DNA of 64,000 nucleotides, from assembly GCA_016722465.1 (NCBI GenBank), contig JADKJC010000013.1, positions 62,001 to 126,000 on the forward strand. The letters are read 5' to 3'. A program made the position numbers and the translations under genes. Of this stretch, positions 50,023 to 59,544 are shown piece by piece. The notes under the pieces were generated by a model that ran no database searches, was not told the DNA's origin, and worked only from the letters and a program-made list of their open reading frames with translations. This stretch comes from Chitinophagaceae bacterium (GTDB lineage: Bacteria; Bacteroidota; Bacteroidia; Chitinophagales; Chitinophagaceae). The first letter of the stretch is position 1; each line of letters begins with the position of its first letter.

Positions 50023-51084
50023 ATGATGAAAAAAATTGCAGCAACCACAATAATGATAACTGTTTTAACAGTCGTATTATTTGCACAGGATTCAACTACA
50101 TCTCCTCTTAAAATCACTGGTTCTGTTGATGCTTACTACCGGTTTAATCCCGGTGCAGAAGGCTCAGGTTTTTTAAACAACCTTACCAGTTTTACCAATT
50201 CCAGCAATACTTTTCAATTGGGTATGGCTTCCATTAAAGGAGAATATACCAAAGGAAAAGCTGGTGTAGTGCTCGACCTGGGATTTGGAAAAAGGGCAGA
50301 GGAATTTTCTTATGCTGATGAAGGTACTTTGCAATCAATTAAGCAGGCCTACATTTATTATTCCCCTTCAGATAAGGTAAAATTTACTTTTGGTAAGTTT
50401 GGTACACACATTGGCTATGAATTACTGGATCCACAGTTGAACAAAAATTACAGTATGTCCTATATGTTTACCAATGGTCCTTTTTCTCATACCGGATTAA
50501 AAGCAGATTTTACCCTGGGAGGTGGTGCTGGTTTAATGGTGGGCATCGCCAATCCAATTGATGTAACATCACCATCTGATGGGAGTGCTCCTAAAACCAT
50601 CCTTTTTCAATTAAGTAAAGTAGCCTCTAAGTATTCCGTTTTTCTGAACTACGCAGGTTATTTCGGAGCTAAACTCCAGATGCCAACAGCTTCTTCTCTT
50701 AGCCAGATCGGCTTAACAGCTTCTTATACAGTCAATGATAAATTTGGTCTTGGCTACGATGGAACTGTTCAGTTTGTAAAAGATGAAACCATCAGTAAAT
50801 CCAAAACCTGGTGGGCATCTGCATTATATGCTAACTATGCTGCCAGCAACTCATTTGGCCTGGCATTCCGTGCAGAATATTTCAGCGATAAAAAAGACGC
50901 AGTAAAAATCGGTTCCAATGTATTGGGAGTAACAGTTTCTGGAAATTATAAAGTTGGAGGTTTTACATTGATACCAGAGTTAAGGCTTGACAATTCTAAC
51001 TTTGATATCTTCAGTAAGAATGCCGCAGGCGACCCAACCAAATCTACTTTTTCCGCAATACTTGCAGCTGTTTACAGTTTCTAA
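50023..51084 (+). CDS. OmpL-like beta-barrel porin
   Basis: 353 residues with a signal peptide (KKIAATTIMITVLTVVLFAQ) and alternating amphipathic strands ending in the aromatic AAVYSF, the typical outer-membrane insertion signal. ITGSVDAYYRFN near the N terminus and KVKFTFGKFGTHIGYELLD fit the putative beta-barrel porin 2 (OmpL-like) family. It lies directly after amt, which suggests uptake of small nitrogen compounds across the outer membrane; that link is inference from position. A terminator follows. Confidence 0.85.
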   Translation: MMKKIAATTIMITVLTVVLFAQDSTTSPLKITGSVDAYYRFNPGAEGSGFLNNLTSFTNSSNTFQLGMASIKGEYTKGKAGVVLDLGFGKRAEEFSYADEGTLQSIKQAYIYYSPSDKVKFTFGKFGTHIGYELLDPQLNKNYSMSYMFTNGPFSHTGLKADFTLGGGAGLMVGIANPIDVTSPSDGSAPKTILFQLSKVASKYSVFLNYAGYFGAKLQMPTASSLSQIGLTASYTVNDKFGLGYDGTVQFVKDETISKSKTWWASALYANYAASNSFGLAFRAEYFSDKKDAVKIGSNVLGVTVSGNYKVGGFTLIPELRLDNSNFDIFSKNAAGDPTKSTFSAILAAVYSF

Positions 51085-51158
51085 AATTTTGATTACATTT
51101 TGCATTACTGTTTAGCATGCAATTGGATGTACCTTTTTTCATATGGCAAGCAATCGTT

Positions 51159-51190
51159 AAAGTCCCTCTGTTTCTACAGAGGAACTTTTT
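51159..51190 (+). terminator. Terminator after the porin gene
   Basis: AAAGTcCCTCTG / CAGAGGaACTTT: 6-bp GC-rich stem, one mismatch, 5 further pairs, 6-base loop, then a T-run. Confidence 0.75.
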
Positions 51191-51277
51191 ATTTGTTGAA
51201 TATCCTGAACGGCGGTTATTTAACTGTACATTTTATATTTCATTTATTCCTGTTACTTTAGTGATTCAAAGAATCAT

Positions 51278-51709
51278 ATGAAATCTGGAAGTATCAAATC
51301 AAACTTCAGGGTTTTCTTCTCTATCAGAAATGAAAAGAGCCGGATACATGGCACGGGTGCCTATACCAATGAACAAATTTCTGCAAAAAGAAAACTGGGT
51401 TCGCTGGGGGGCGTAGTGATCTCAAGAGAAGAAGCAGACCGCAGGAGCAAGCTCAATGAAAGTATCGCCATTGTTGAGTTGTGGAATGGCAAAGCATTAG
51501 ATGCTACCATCAACAGCAATGAACTGCGATACATTAATCACAGTTGCGGCCCCAACACTTATATGAGGGTATTCAATAATCATGTGGAGTTTTATGCTTT
51601 GAGGCATATTAAAAAGAATGAAGAACTTACCTGCAATTACGGTCTCACCCATCACGAAGGAACATTGCCCTGCAAGTGTGGAGCAAAAAACTGTCAGGGT
51701 TTTATCTGA
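51278..51709 (+). CDS. SET domain protein (putative lysine methyltransferase)
   Basis: 143 residues, a nearly minimal SET domain. SRIHGTGAYTNEQI is the N-terminal S-adenosylmethionine-binding turn; RYINHSCGPNTYMR is the pseudoknot NHSC motif; EELTCNYG holds the catalytic Tyr region. It ends with a post-SET Cys cluster (CKCGAKNCQGFI). SET proteins methylate lysines; in bacteria the targets are mostly unknown. A short tail-to-tail gap (4 bases) separates it from the next minus-strand gene. No substrate is suggested by neighbours. Confidence 0.88.
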   Translation: MKSGSIKSNFRVFFSIRNEKSRIHGTGAYTNEQISAKRKLGSLGGVVISREEADRRSKLNESIAIVELWNGKALDATINSNELRYINHSCGPNTYMRVFNNHVEFYALRHIKKNEELTCNYGLTHHEGTLPCKCGAKNCQGFI

Positions 51710-51713
51710 TCTT

Positions 51714-52952
51714 TTATTCTTTCAGGTCAATCAGCACTTTGGCATTTTTCTGCTGGCTGGATGAAATGAATACTTCATAACGTTTGTCATTGGCCGTAAT
51801 AATCATCAGTGAAGTGTTGGGTGGAATGGAGCCAAGGTTATTGGCCACCATCACCAGTTCATGATGCGGTTGATCTTTACCCACCTTTATTTTTATGCTT
51901 ACCGGTTTTTCACTTAAGCCTGCCCTTGATACGAGTAGCGCATTGTTGTGGTAAATGGTTACGGTATCTCCATCCACTTCACCATTATCGTACAGTTCGA
52001 TCAGGATTTCGGTGGCTGCTGTTTCTATTTGTTTTACTACGGGATTTTTTCTGGTAAGCAATACTTCAGGAATCTGTATTTTTTCTGCTCTTTCTTTTAT
52101 TGCCGGTTTTATCACAACCGGCATGGCTTTTATTTCATCTTTGGTAATTATGGCATCGTTTCTTTTCAATGGCTGTGCCGTTTCAGTGGGTTCATTTTTT
52201 ACCGGAGTTATTTTTTTTGCAGGTGGAGTATTTACTGGAACTGCTACTGTTACAACAGGCTTAACAGGGGGAGGGATTATTACTGGTTCAGGTTTTTTTA
52301 TTTCAATCTCCCTCACCATAATATCATCAATGGCAAAATCATTGCCGCATCCTCCATTGGTTTCGTCATCCATTCTTATAACAATGCTGTTTACACCGGC
52401 GGGAGTGGTAAACTCGCCGTAATACCTTCGCCAGCTAGGTGCATTTGTGGGGGGGATAGTACCTGTTCTGATAGATTTAAATGGAATGCCGCTGTTGGTC
52501 TGTATGATAAAATTGATATAGGGCGGAGTAGGGTTGCAGGGACTTGAAGTTCTGCAAACATTTACAATCCAGCAGGAGAATTCATACATGGTATTTGGTT
52601 TAACATTATCCAGCCGGTATTTAAAGAAAGTGCCGGGAACCGGCGAGGCATTTACCAGCAGCATCTTTCCGTCATAATCACCTGAAGTATGATCTTCGTT
52701 CATCGCAATCCAGTCGCCATTGAAACAGTCGCTGGTATAGGCAGCAAAGGAGTAATTGCCATCATCCGGACAAACTCCTCTTTGTTCTTTGTAATTTCTC
52801 ATATCCCACATGTCAAATTTCAACGGCTGTCCCCGGCTGCCAAAATCAATTTTAAGGATTGGTTCTTTGTAAATGAGCTGCTGTGCATTAGTTAGCTGCA
52901 GCATTGCAACACCCTGTAAGAACAGGATAAATAGGAGTAGTTTCTTTTTCAT
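51714..52952 (-). CDS. Exported multidomain protein, unknown function
   Basis: 412 residues. Signal peptide (LLLFILFLQGVAMLQLTNAQ). An N-terminal beta-sandwich-like domain, about residues 25-215, contains GDYDGKMLLVNASPVPGTFF, NTMYEFSCWIVN and NDFAIDDIMV; this pattern resembles carbohydrate-binding or adhesin jelly-rolls. A Pro-, Lys- and Val-rich linker spans about 217-330. A compact C-terminal domain follows (YDNGEVDGDTVTIYHNNALL ... ELVMVANNLGSIPPNTSLMI), which I recall as recurring in Chitinophagaceae exported proteins. No enzyme motif and no T9SS tail. Confidence 0.65.
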   Translation of the reverse strand: MKKKLLLFILFLQGVAMLQLTNAQQLIYKEPILKIDFGSRGQPLKFDMWDMRNYKEQRGVCPDDGNYSFAAYTSDCFNGDWIAMNEDHTSGDYDGKMLLVNASPVPGTFFKYRLDNVKPNTMYEFSCWIVNVCRTSSPCNPTPPYINFIIQTNSGIPFKSIRTGTIPPTNAPSWRRYYGEFTTPAGVNSIVIRMDDETNGGCGNDFAIDDIMVREIEIKKPEPVIIPPPVKPVVTVAVPVNTPPAKKITPVKNEPTETAQPLKRNDAIITKDEIKAMPVVIKPAIKERAEKIQIPEVLLTRKNPVVKQIETAATEILIELYDNGEVDGDTVTIYHNNALLVSRAGLSEKPVSIKIKVGKDQPHHELVMVANNLGSIPPNTSLMIITANDKRYEVFISSSQQKNAKVLIDLKE

Positions 52953-53010
52953 GGCAAATAAATAAGCAGTTTTGTAGGCTGTTTATTTTTCAATACTTAA
53001 ATGTAAGCCC

Positions 53011-53838
53011 TTATAGTTTTACTATATCTTCTTTTTTGTTAAAATAAGGTAAAAGCGCAAGGCAAATAAAACCCACCAGCAGTATGATGGCAGTTTGTGC
53101 AATCCATTGCAGGTTGCCGTTGGCAAAAGCAACGCCTTTACTTACGCCGTAAAGTATCAATACACTCTTAACAAAATCAGGATAGGCACCAATACCTCCC
53201 GGCGTAATGATCATACCGATGCTTTTTATTTTTATAATAACTGTATTGTGGCTGTATTTTTTAAAAATGAGTTTTAAAACAAAATAAAAAATGATAAGCA
53301 CTGCGATGAGGATACCCGTTTTTACAGCCAGCACAGCAGAGCCGCCTTTTAAAAAATTGGTTCTGATTGTATCTTTTGCAAACTGCCCGATGAGATCAAA
53401 CTGCGTAACAATTGTAATTAAAAATACCAAGCCAAGGCAAACTACATCCACCACCCGTTCCACCAAAATAGTACCCACTAATTTATCGGCAGGTACTTTT
53501 TCGTACCGGGCAAGAATGGTGCATTTTAAAACTTCTCCAAACCTGGGAAAGGCAAGATTGGCAAGGTATCCGATCATGACGGCAAAAAAAGTATTGTGCA
53601 GGCTGGGGTTATAGCCCATTGGCCGCATTAAAATCCTCCATCGGAGGGCCCTGCTTACATGGCTTGCGGAAATAATAAAAAAAACAGGAATGAATAAAAT
53701 GTAGCGGGCAGACCTAAGCGCCATCTTGCAATCAGACCAGTCTTTATCACTCATTTTGTGAATGCTCCACCATACCAAAAAGATTCCCAACCCAAGAAAT
53801 AATAGATATTTTAACGCAGTCAGTAATTTCTTTTTCAT
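53011..53838 (-). CDS. Lysylphosphatidylglycerol synthase TM-region / flippase-like protein, internal deletion suspected
   Basis: 275 residues, about six membrane segments. HVSRALRWRILMRPMGY, GYLANLAFPRFGEVLKC and ERVVDVVCLGLVFLI are typical of the UPF0104/flippase-like family, usually about 330 residues in this phylum. The sequence jumps from NTVIIKIK straight to SIGMIITPGGIGAYP, omitting the two membrane segments normally between them. About 50-60 residues seem lost in frame near 53218-53232. If real, the protein is probably not functional. Confidence 0.78.
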   Translation of the reverse strand: MKKKLLTALKYLLFLGLGIFLVWWSIHKMSDKDWSDCKMALRSARYILFIPVFFIISASHVSRALRWRILMRPMGYNPSLHNTFFAVMIGYLANLAFPRFGEVLKCTILARYEKVPADKLVGTILVERVVDVVCLGLVFLITIVTQFDLIGQFAKDTIRTNFLKGGSAVLAVKTGILIAVLIIFYFVLKLIFKKYSHNTVIIKIKSIGMIITPGGIGAYPDFVKSVLILYGVSKGVAFANGNLQWIAQTAIILLVGFICLALLPYFNKKEDIVKL

Positions 53839-53900
53839 ATCAGCCTGTAAAATACGAACTAAAAATTATACGGTGTGTTGAAGCAGTGACCGGGATAAAT

Positions 53901-54743
53901 CTATAAGATCAAATTGTCAATCAGCCTTACATTATTGATAAATGCTGCAACCATAACAACCAGTGCTGTATGGCCATCCCAGTATTGAATCAGTGAAAGG
54001 GTAGTTGCATCTGCAATTTCTATGTAGTCAACTGTAAAGCCACCTGCAGTTAAATGATCAATAGCCTGCTTTTTTAGTTCACTCAGGTCACCGGGCTTTA
54101 TAATCTGTCTGATCGAACTGAGTGTTTGGTACATGAGTGGTGCTTTTCTCCGGGCCTCTTCATTCAACCGGATATTACGGCTGCTCATGGCAAGCCCATC
54201 TGCATCCCGTAGGGTGGGGCAGATGACAATCTGGGTTTTTATTCCCATTGACTCCACCAGTTTTCTTATTACCATGCACTGTTGGTAATCTTTCTGTCCA
54301 AGGAACAATTGATGGGGATGCACAATGTGGAGTAATTTCTCCACCACCCGGCAAACACCCTGGAAATGGCCGGGTCGGTAAGCACCATCCAGCACTGTTT
54401 CAATAAAACCCAATTCGTAGTGTTTTTGGGCAGCCAGCCCTTCTGGATACATTTCTGTAACTGAAGGGATAAACAATACATTGCAACCTGCTTTTTCAAG
54501 TAGGTCGATATCTTTTTCAATGCTTATGGGGTATTTCTCAAAGTCTGCCGGATCGTTGAACTGTGTTGGGTTTACAAAAATGCTGCTGATCACTACATCA
54601 CATTCAACCCTGGCTTTTTCAATCAATGAAATATGCCCACTGTGCAAAGCTCCCATAGTAGGGACGAAGCCGGTTGTTTTGCCACTTGCCTCACTAAAAA
54701 ACAGATAGTTGCTGATATCATTGGTATGCTTAAATATAATCAT
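53901..54743 (-). CDS. panC: Pantothenate synthetase
   Basis: 280 residues. ATP-dependent condensation of pantoate and beta-alanine to pantothenate. PTMGALHSGHISLIEKA (about residues 29-45) carries the HxGH nucleotide motif; FLGQKDYQQCMVIRKL and AMSSRNIRLNEEAR (KMSKS-like) complete the active site. Divergent from the starch synthase-like gene, a pairing I know as common in Bacteroidota. Confidence 0.96.
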   Translation of the reverse strand: MIIFKHTNDISNYLFFSEASGKTTGFVPTMGALHSGHISLIEKARVECDVVISSIFVNPTQFNDPADFEKYPISIEKDIDLLEKAGCNVLFIPSVTEMYPEGLAAQKHYELGFIETVLDGAYRPGHFQGVCRVVEKLLHIVHPHQLFLGQKDYQQCMVIRKLVESMGIKTQIVICPTLRDADGLAMSSRNIRLNEEARRKAPLMYQTLSSIRQIIKPGDLSELKKQAIDHLTAGGFTVDYIEIADATTLSLIQYWDGHTALVVMVAAFINNVRLIDNLIL

Positions 54744-54802
54744 TTGAAAGCCCTGGTTTACCCGAAATACAGATGAATACTAATTTTTGCGGAAAATTAC
54801 CG

Positions 54803-54810
54803 TACTTTTG
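54803..54810 (+). promoter_or_regulatory. Candidate -7 element of the short starch synthase gene
   Basis: TACTTTTG matches TAnnTTTG, 43 bases before the ATG. TTTG at 54786-54789 is only 13 bases upstream, shorter than the usual spacing. Confidence 0.4.
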
Positions 54811-54853
54811 CACACCCAAAGAAAATCCTGACGGACCAATTAACCAAATACAA

Positions 54854-55666
54854 ATGTCAACAAAAAAAAGAATTTTATTCATTGCCAACGAAATGTCTCC
54901 ATACGTTGAGCTGACCGAGTTTGCGGACACCATTAATAAGCTGGCAGTTAAATCGAATGACACCGGCATGGAAGTGAGGTGCATTATGCCCCGCTTTGGT
55001 GTTATCAATGAAAGAAGGCACCGATTACATGAAGTGGTTCGTTTGTCGGGTATCAATGTGTCAATTGACGGGGATGATTATCCTTTGATGATCAAAGTAG
55101 CTTCCTTACCCAATGCAAGATTGCAGGTGTATTTTCTGGATAACGAAGATTTCTTTAAGCGAAAAACTGTTTTTCATGATGAGCAGGAAAAATGGCATGA
55201 TGATAACGGGTTAAGAACAGCATTGTTTTGTAAGGGAGCCCTTGAAACTGTAAAGAAATTTGGATGGCCACCGGATATCATTCATTGCAGTGGCTGGATG
55301 ACCGGGTTGATCCCAATGTTTATCAAAGCGGCTTATAAAAAAGAACCCGTTTTCAATAATTGTAAAGTGGTATATACCATCGGGCAAAATACATTTAAAG
55401 AAAAACTGGGAGCAGATTTTTTAAAACTGATCACCATCAATGATAATGTTACTAAAAAAGAACTGGAGTTCTTTAAAGATAATAACAATACTGGAATGTT
55501 CAGGGGTGGCGCTGCATTTGCAGATGCGGTAACTTTTGGGGCAGAAAAAATAGATAAAAAATTAGTGGAGGAGTTTAGTAAAGTGAAGGGTAAAAAGACA
55601 CTGCCTTTTAATGCAGAAAGTGATTTAACAGACTATTTACAATTATATGCCGACCTTGCCAAATAG
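54854..55666 (+). CDS. Glycogen/starch synthase-like protein, N-terminal domain only
   Basis: 270 residues from ATG 54854 (MSTKKRILFIANEMSPYVEL). The whole protein corresponds to the starch synthase catalytic domain (GT5 N-terminal Rossmann half): RILFIANEMSPY, EVRCIMPRFGVINERRH and PPDIIHCSGWMTGLIP. The KxGG-type ADP-glucose-binding loop of full enzymes is changed, and the C-terminal GT half that completes the active site is absent. Catalysis is therefore doubtful. An upstream in-frame ATG at 54773 lies before the -7 element and is rejected. Confidence 0.8.
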   Translation: MSTKKRILFIANEMSPYVELTEFADTINKLAVKSNDTGMEVRCIMPRFGVINERRHRLHEVVRLSGINVSIDGDDYPLMIKVASLPNARLQVYFLDNEDFFKRKTVFHDEQEKWHDDNGLRTALFCKGALETVKKFGWPPDIIHCSGWMTGLIPMFIKAAYKKEPVFNNCKVVYTIGQNTFKEKLGADFLKLITINDNVTKKELEFFKDNNNTGMFRGGAAFADAVTFGAEKIDKKLVEEFSKVKGKKTLPFNAESDLTDYLQLYADLAK

Positions 55667-55706
55667 TTAAGCATTATCATTTTACCAATCTATTAATTAC
55701 ATATTT

Positions 55707-57230
55707 GTGCAGAGAATTTTATCGGGCTCACCAAAATTTATAGTTGCTTTTCTCTTAGTTTTATCTGTTTGGGGCTGTACCAAAATTGACACCACTACAC
55801 TTGGGAGTGACCTTATTCCTGCTGTAGATAATGTACATACTTTTGCTGATACACTGCTGATCAATGGTACACAGGGCATTTTTAATGATACTTTTACAAG
55901 GGTAAGTTATACTGATTATCATGCTTTGGGAAGTATTACCAATGATCCGGTATTTGGTACCACCAGTTCTGATCTGTACTTACAACTAAAGCCTAATTAT
56001 TATCCTTTTTATTTTGGCAATGCAGGTGATACCATCAATAATGTAATAGCGCCGGTCATTGGTTCTAATGGAACCAGCTTTGATTCTGCAGTGCTTTGTC
56101 TTTCCTATAAAACTTTTTTTGGCGATACCACAGCTCCTCAAAAATTGAGTGTGTACCAGTTAGATAATGGTATTTCTAATTTTAAAGACTCTTCTTATAA
56201 GCTGGATTTCAGGCCTGACCAAACAGCCGGAGAGACACTTATAGGCAGCATTACCATGGACCCACGCAGGGTAAGGGATTATATCTTTTTTAAAGGAAGC
56301 AAAAAAGATTCTGTTACCAACCAGATAAGGATTAAACTCGATAACAGTTTTCTTCAGTCACTCATTGGCCCCATCAACAGGGATACATCCTTTTTAACAA
56401 GTATGTACCGTTCTGATTCCTTGTTTAAAGACAAAATAAAAGGATTCAGGATAAAAGCTGAGGGAATAGGCAATGGCTTATTTTATGTTTCTTTAACTGA
56501 TGCCACCACCCGTTTGGAAGTTCACTATAAAAAAGTGCGGAACAACGTAATTGATACGGCTTATTCTTCTTTCTATTTCTCAACCGGCCTTACCTCTTCA
56601 ATATCTTCCCAGGCTACCCATATGGACAGGGTCAGGTCTGGTGCTGAAGTAAGCTCGCCAAATCCGGATGCACTGTACATACAGACCACTCCGGGTACGT
56701 ATGCGAATCTGTCAATTCCTGCACTTTCAGGTTTCCAGAATAGTATCATCCACAGAGCTGAGATCGTAGTTGAACAAATACCAACTTTTGACGCACTGGA
56801 TAAATCCATGCTCCCGCCTGCTTATCTTTACCTCGACCTGCTCAACGATACCGCAGTGGAATATAAGTTCAAGCCTGTTTATTACGATCTGAATCCATCA
56901 TCAACTTACCTGCCGGATAATCATATTTACTTTTTACCCACAGCAGGGATAGATTATACTTATTTTGGTGGTTACCTGAGGCAGAAAACTGCCGGTGGCG
57001 GAAATGCCCGTTATTATTACACCTTCAACATTTCACGACATGTACAGCACATTGTAACCAACGGTATCAATAACTACAATTTCAGGCTATATGCTCCTGT
57101 GTCTCTTAGTTACTATGGGTTCAATGTTGCATTCAGAAATTTATTGGCAGATGGAAGGGTGAAAATTGGAAATGGTACCAACGGTGCAGGTTATAAGATG
57201 TACATGCGGATCGTATATTCTAAAATATAA
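55707..57230 (+). CDS. DUF4270 lipoprotein
   Basis: 507 residues from a GTG at 55707. An N-terminal lipoprotein signal [14 protein letters not shown] supplies the lipid-carrying Cys. The body ([40 protein letters not shown]) is typical of DUF4270, a Bacteroidota family of large, beta-rich envelope lipoproteins without assigned function. It follows the starch synthase-like gene by 40 bases, probably as one operon, and ends at a terminator that overlaps the metK promoter. Confidence 0.85.
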   Translation: MQRILSGSPKFIVAFLLVLSVWGCTKIDTTTLGSDLIPAVDNVHTFADTLLINGTQGIFNDTFTRVSYTDYHALGSITNDPVFGTTSSDLYLQLKPNYYPFYFGNAGDTINNVIAPVIGSNGTSFDSAVLCLSYKTFFGDTTAPQKLSVYQLDNGISNFKDSSYKLDFRPDQTAGETLIGSITMDPRRVRDYIFFKGSKKDSVTNQIRIKLDNSFLQSLIGPINRDTSFLTSMYRSDSLFKDKIKGFRIKAEGIGNGLFYVSLTDATTRLEVHYKKVRNNVIDTAYSSFYFSTGLTSSISSQATHMDRVRSGAEVSSPNPDALYIQTTPGTYANLSIPALSGFQNSIIHRAEIVVEQIPTFDALDKSMLPPAYLYLDLLNDTAVEYKFKPVYYDLNPSSTYLPDNHIYFLPTAGIDYTYFGGYLRQKTAGGGNARYYYTFNISRHVQHIVTNGINNYNFRLYAPVSLSYYGFNVAFRNLLADGRVKIGNGTNGAGYKMYMRIVYSKI

Positions 57231-57250
57231 TTTTCAACATTATTTATAAA

Positions 57251-57284
57251 AAGCCTTCAGAATCAACTGGAGGCTTTGTTTTTT
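57251..57284 (+). terminator. Terminator after the DUF4270 gene
   Basis: AAGCCTTCAG (57251-57260), loop AATCAA, CTGGAGGCTT (57267-57276): 10 pairs including one T-G, followed by TTGTTTTTT. Its tail overlaps the metK -33 box. Confidence 0.8.
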
Positions 57285-57305
57285 CGTATCACACACATAT
57301 CTTTG
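57275..57305 (+). promoter_or_regulatory. metK promoter
   Basis: TTTG at 57275-57278, 19-base spacer, TATCTTTG at 57298-57305: a full match to the Bacteroidetes primary promoter. The start site should be near 57311, leaving a leader of about 15 bases, too short for a SAM riboswitch. Confidence 0.72.
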
Positions 57306-57325
57306 CACCTCAAAAAAAAATATAC

Positions 57326-58579
57326 ATGCCTTATTTATTTACATCAGAGTCCGTAAGTGAAGGACACCCGGACAAAGTAGCTGACCAGATCAGCGATGCT
57401 TTGATAGATAACTTTTTAGCATTTGACAAAAACAGTAAAGTAGCCTGCGAAACGTTGGTAACTACAGGACAGGTGGTGCTGGCCGGCGAAGTAAAAAGTA
57501 AGGCATATCTAGATGTGCAGGAAATTGCACGTGGTGTGATCCGCAAGATCGGTTATACCAAGAGCGAATACATGTTTGAAGCCAATTCCTGCGGTATCAT
57601 TTCTGCTATACACGAACAGAGTGCAGACATTAACCAGGGTGTGGACAGGAAGAAGAAGGAAGACCAGGGGGCAGGTGACCAGGGTATGATGTTTGGCTAT
57701 GCCAGCAACGAAACAGATGATTACATGCCATTGGCACTGGACCTGGCTCATAAATTACTAATTGAATTAGCCGCTTTAAGAAGAGAGAACAAGCAGGTGA
57801 AATACCTGCGTCCTGATGCCAAGAGCCAGGTTACACTGGAATACGATGACAATAACAAACCAGTTCGTATAGATGCCATCGTGGTTTCTACACAGCATGA
57901 TGATTTTGACAGCGAAGCAAAAATGCTGGCTCAAATTAAAAAAGATATTGTTGAAATACTGATACCAAGGGTAAAAGCAAAGTATAAGAAATATGCAAAG
58001 CTGTTTAACAATGATATTAAATACCACATTAACCCAACCGGTAAGTTTGTAATTGGCGGTCCACATGGCGATACCGGCTTAACCGGCCGCAAGATCATCG
58101 TGGATACTTATGGTGGCAAAGGAGCACATGGTGGTGGTGCTTTCAGTGGAAAAGATCCAAGCAAGGTTGACCGCAGTGCTGCTTATGCAACCCGTCACAT
58201 TGCAAAAAACCTGGTAGCTGCAGGTGTTGCAGATGAGATACTGGTGCAGGTTTCTTATGCCATTGGTGTGGCTCAGCCTACTTCTATCAACGTAAATACT
58301 TACGGTACTGCCAAAGTTGATTTGACTGACGGACAGATTGGTAAAATGGTGGAAAGCCTTTTTGACCTGCGTCCTTATTTTATTGAGCAGCGCCTGAAAT
58401 TGCGTACTCCTATCTACAGCGAAACTGCTGCTTACGGGCACATGGGCCGCAAGCATGAAGTAGTTACCAAAGAATTTAAAGATCCATATGGTAAAATAAA
58501 GAAGATAAAAGTGGAACTGTTTACCTGGGAGAAACTGGATTACGTAGCGAAAGTGAAAAAAGCATTCGGTTTAAAATAA
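57326..58579 (+). CDS. metK: S-adenosylmethionine synthase
   Basis: 417 residues. Makes S-adenosylmethionine from methionine and [18 protein letters not shown] at the N terminus, the [12 protein letters not shown] hexapeptide region, and [20 protein letters not shown] are the three standard signatures. [16 protein letters not shown] is also present. It has its own promoter and terminator, so is monocistronic. Its product is the methyl donor for RlmB and the SET protein in the window. Confidence 0.97.
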   Translation: MPYLFTSESVSEGHPDKVADQISDALIDNFLAFDKNSKVACETLVTTGQVVLAGEVKSKAYLDVQEIARGVIRKIGYTKSEYMFEANSCGIISAIHEQSADINQGVDRKKKEDQGAGDQGMMFGYASNETDDYMPLALDLAHKLLIELAALRRENKQVKYLRPDAKSQVTLEYDDNNKPVRIDAIVVSTQHDDFDSEAKMLAQIKKDIVEILIPRVKAKYKKYAKLFNNDIKYHINPTGKFVIGGPHGDTGLTGRKIIVDTYGGKGAHGGGAFSGKDPSKVDRSAAYATRHIAKNLVAAGVADEILVQVSYAIGVAQPTSINVNTYGTAKVDLTDGQIGKMVESLFDLRPYFIEQRLKLRTPIYSETAAYGHMGRKHEVVTKEFKDPYGKIKKIKVELFTWEKLDYVAKVKKAFGLK

Positions 58580-58598
58580 ACGAAGGTTTAATTATACT

Positions 58599-58629
58599 AA
58601 AACCATCCCTCAAAACGGGGTGGTTTTTT
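58599..58629 (+). terminator. Terminator after metK
   Basis: AAAACCA-t-CCC / GGG-g-TGGTTTT, an 11-pair stem with one T-G, loop TCAAAAC, then TT. Confidence 0.8.
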
Positions 58630-58659
58630 AGTTTGACGAAATAGGCACACATTTGCAAT

Positions 58660-59430
58660 ATGAAAAATTTCAGGAACCAGCAACAGCGGCCAAAGAAAAA
58701 TACACTGATCATTGGCAGGCAGGCCATCATTGCCGCTTTACAATCGGGCAAACAACTGGAAAGGATATATATGCAGGCAACGGTGCATGGCGATGTAATT
58801 GATACGATAAAGCAACTGGCAGAGAAATACCTGGTGCCCATCAATAAAGTGCCGGTTGAAAAACTCAACAGCCTGAATGTAAGTAACCATGAAGGCTGCA
58901 TCGCTGTTATCAGTAAAATTCAATACCAGAACCTGCAGGATGTAATTTCATTTGTGGTGGAAAAAGGTGAAACCCCCTTGTTCATTATACTGGATGGCAT
59001 CACTGATATCAGGAATATCGGGGCCATTGCAAGGAGCGCTTATAGCTTTGGGGTACATGGCATCATTATCCCGGATAAGGGCGTAGGAGCACTGAATGAA
59101 GATGCCATCATAACATCAGCAGGTGCATTGGAGAAAATAGCCGTGTGCAGGGTAAACAGTTTGATGAAAGCTGTGGATGAACTGCACCTGAATGGTATAA
59201 AAGTATTTGCAAGTGAAATGACCGCTGCAAAGAAAGTATTTGAAATCGATATGAAGGAACCCTGTGCGATTGTATTGGGTGGAGAAGAACATGGTGTTTA
59301 TCCTGCGCTGATGAAGATATGTGATGAACAGTTTCAGATACCGATGCCAGGGGATTTTGAATCGTTGAATGTATCGGTAGCCAATGGTGTTATTTTATAT
59401 GAAGCGATGAAGCAAAGAATGTTGGGTTAA
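58660..59430 (+). CDS. rlmB: 23S rRNA (guanosine-2'-O)-methyltransferase RlmB-type (SpoU/TrmH family)
   Basis: 256 residues. An N-terminal L30e-like substrate-binding domain (about residues 10-90) precedes the SPOUT knot. SPOUT motifs are LDGITDIRNIGAIARSAYSF, IVLGGEEHGVYP and IPMPGDFESLNVSVANGVIL. Length and domain order fit RlmB, which methylates G2251 in the ribosomal P loop, though other SpoU specificities cannot be excluded by eye. Confidence 0.9.
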   Translation: MKNFRNQQQRPKKNTLIIGRQAIIAALQSGKQLERIYMQATVHGDVIDTIKQLAEKYLVPINKVPVEKLNSLNVSNHEGCIAVISKIQYQNLQDVISFVVEKGETPLFIILDGITDIRNIGAIARSAYSFGVHGIIIPDKGVGALNEDAIITSAGALEKIAVCRVNSLMKAVDELHLNGIKVFASEMTAAKKVFEIDMKEPCAIVLGGEEHGVYPALMKICDEQFQIPMPGDFESLNVSVANGVILYEAMKQRMLG

Positions 59431-59544
59431 TGTTTAAAATCTTGATATTTTAGTAATAGGATTTATGAAATAATTGTAACTTAAGTGTTCAATGTTTACT
59501 TCCTGTAACACCTGACCCTGTTGCAGGTTTAATCTTTAACCATC

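Noticed and set aside
57231..57325. SAM riboswitch before metK
   Set aside because: The predicted leader is about 15 bases and the gap is filled by a terminator and promoter.
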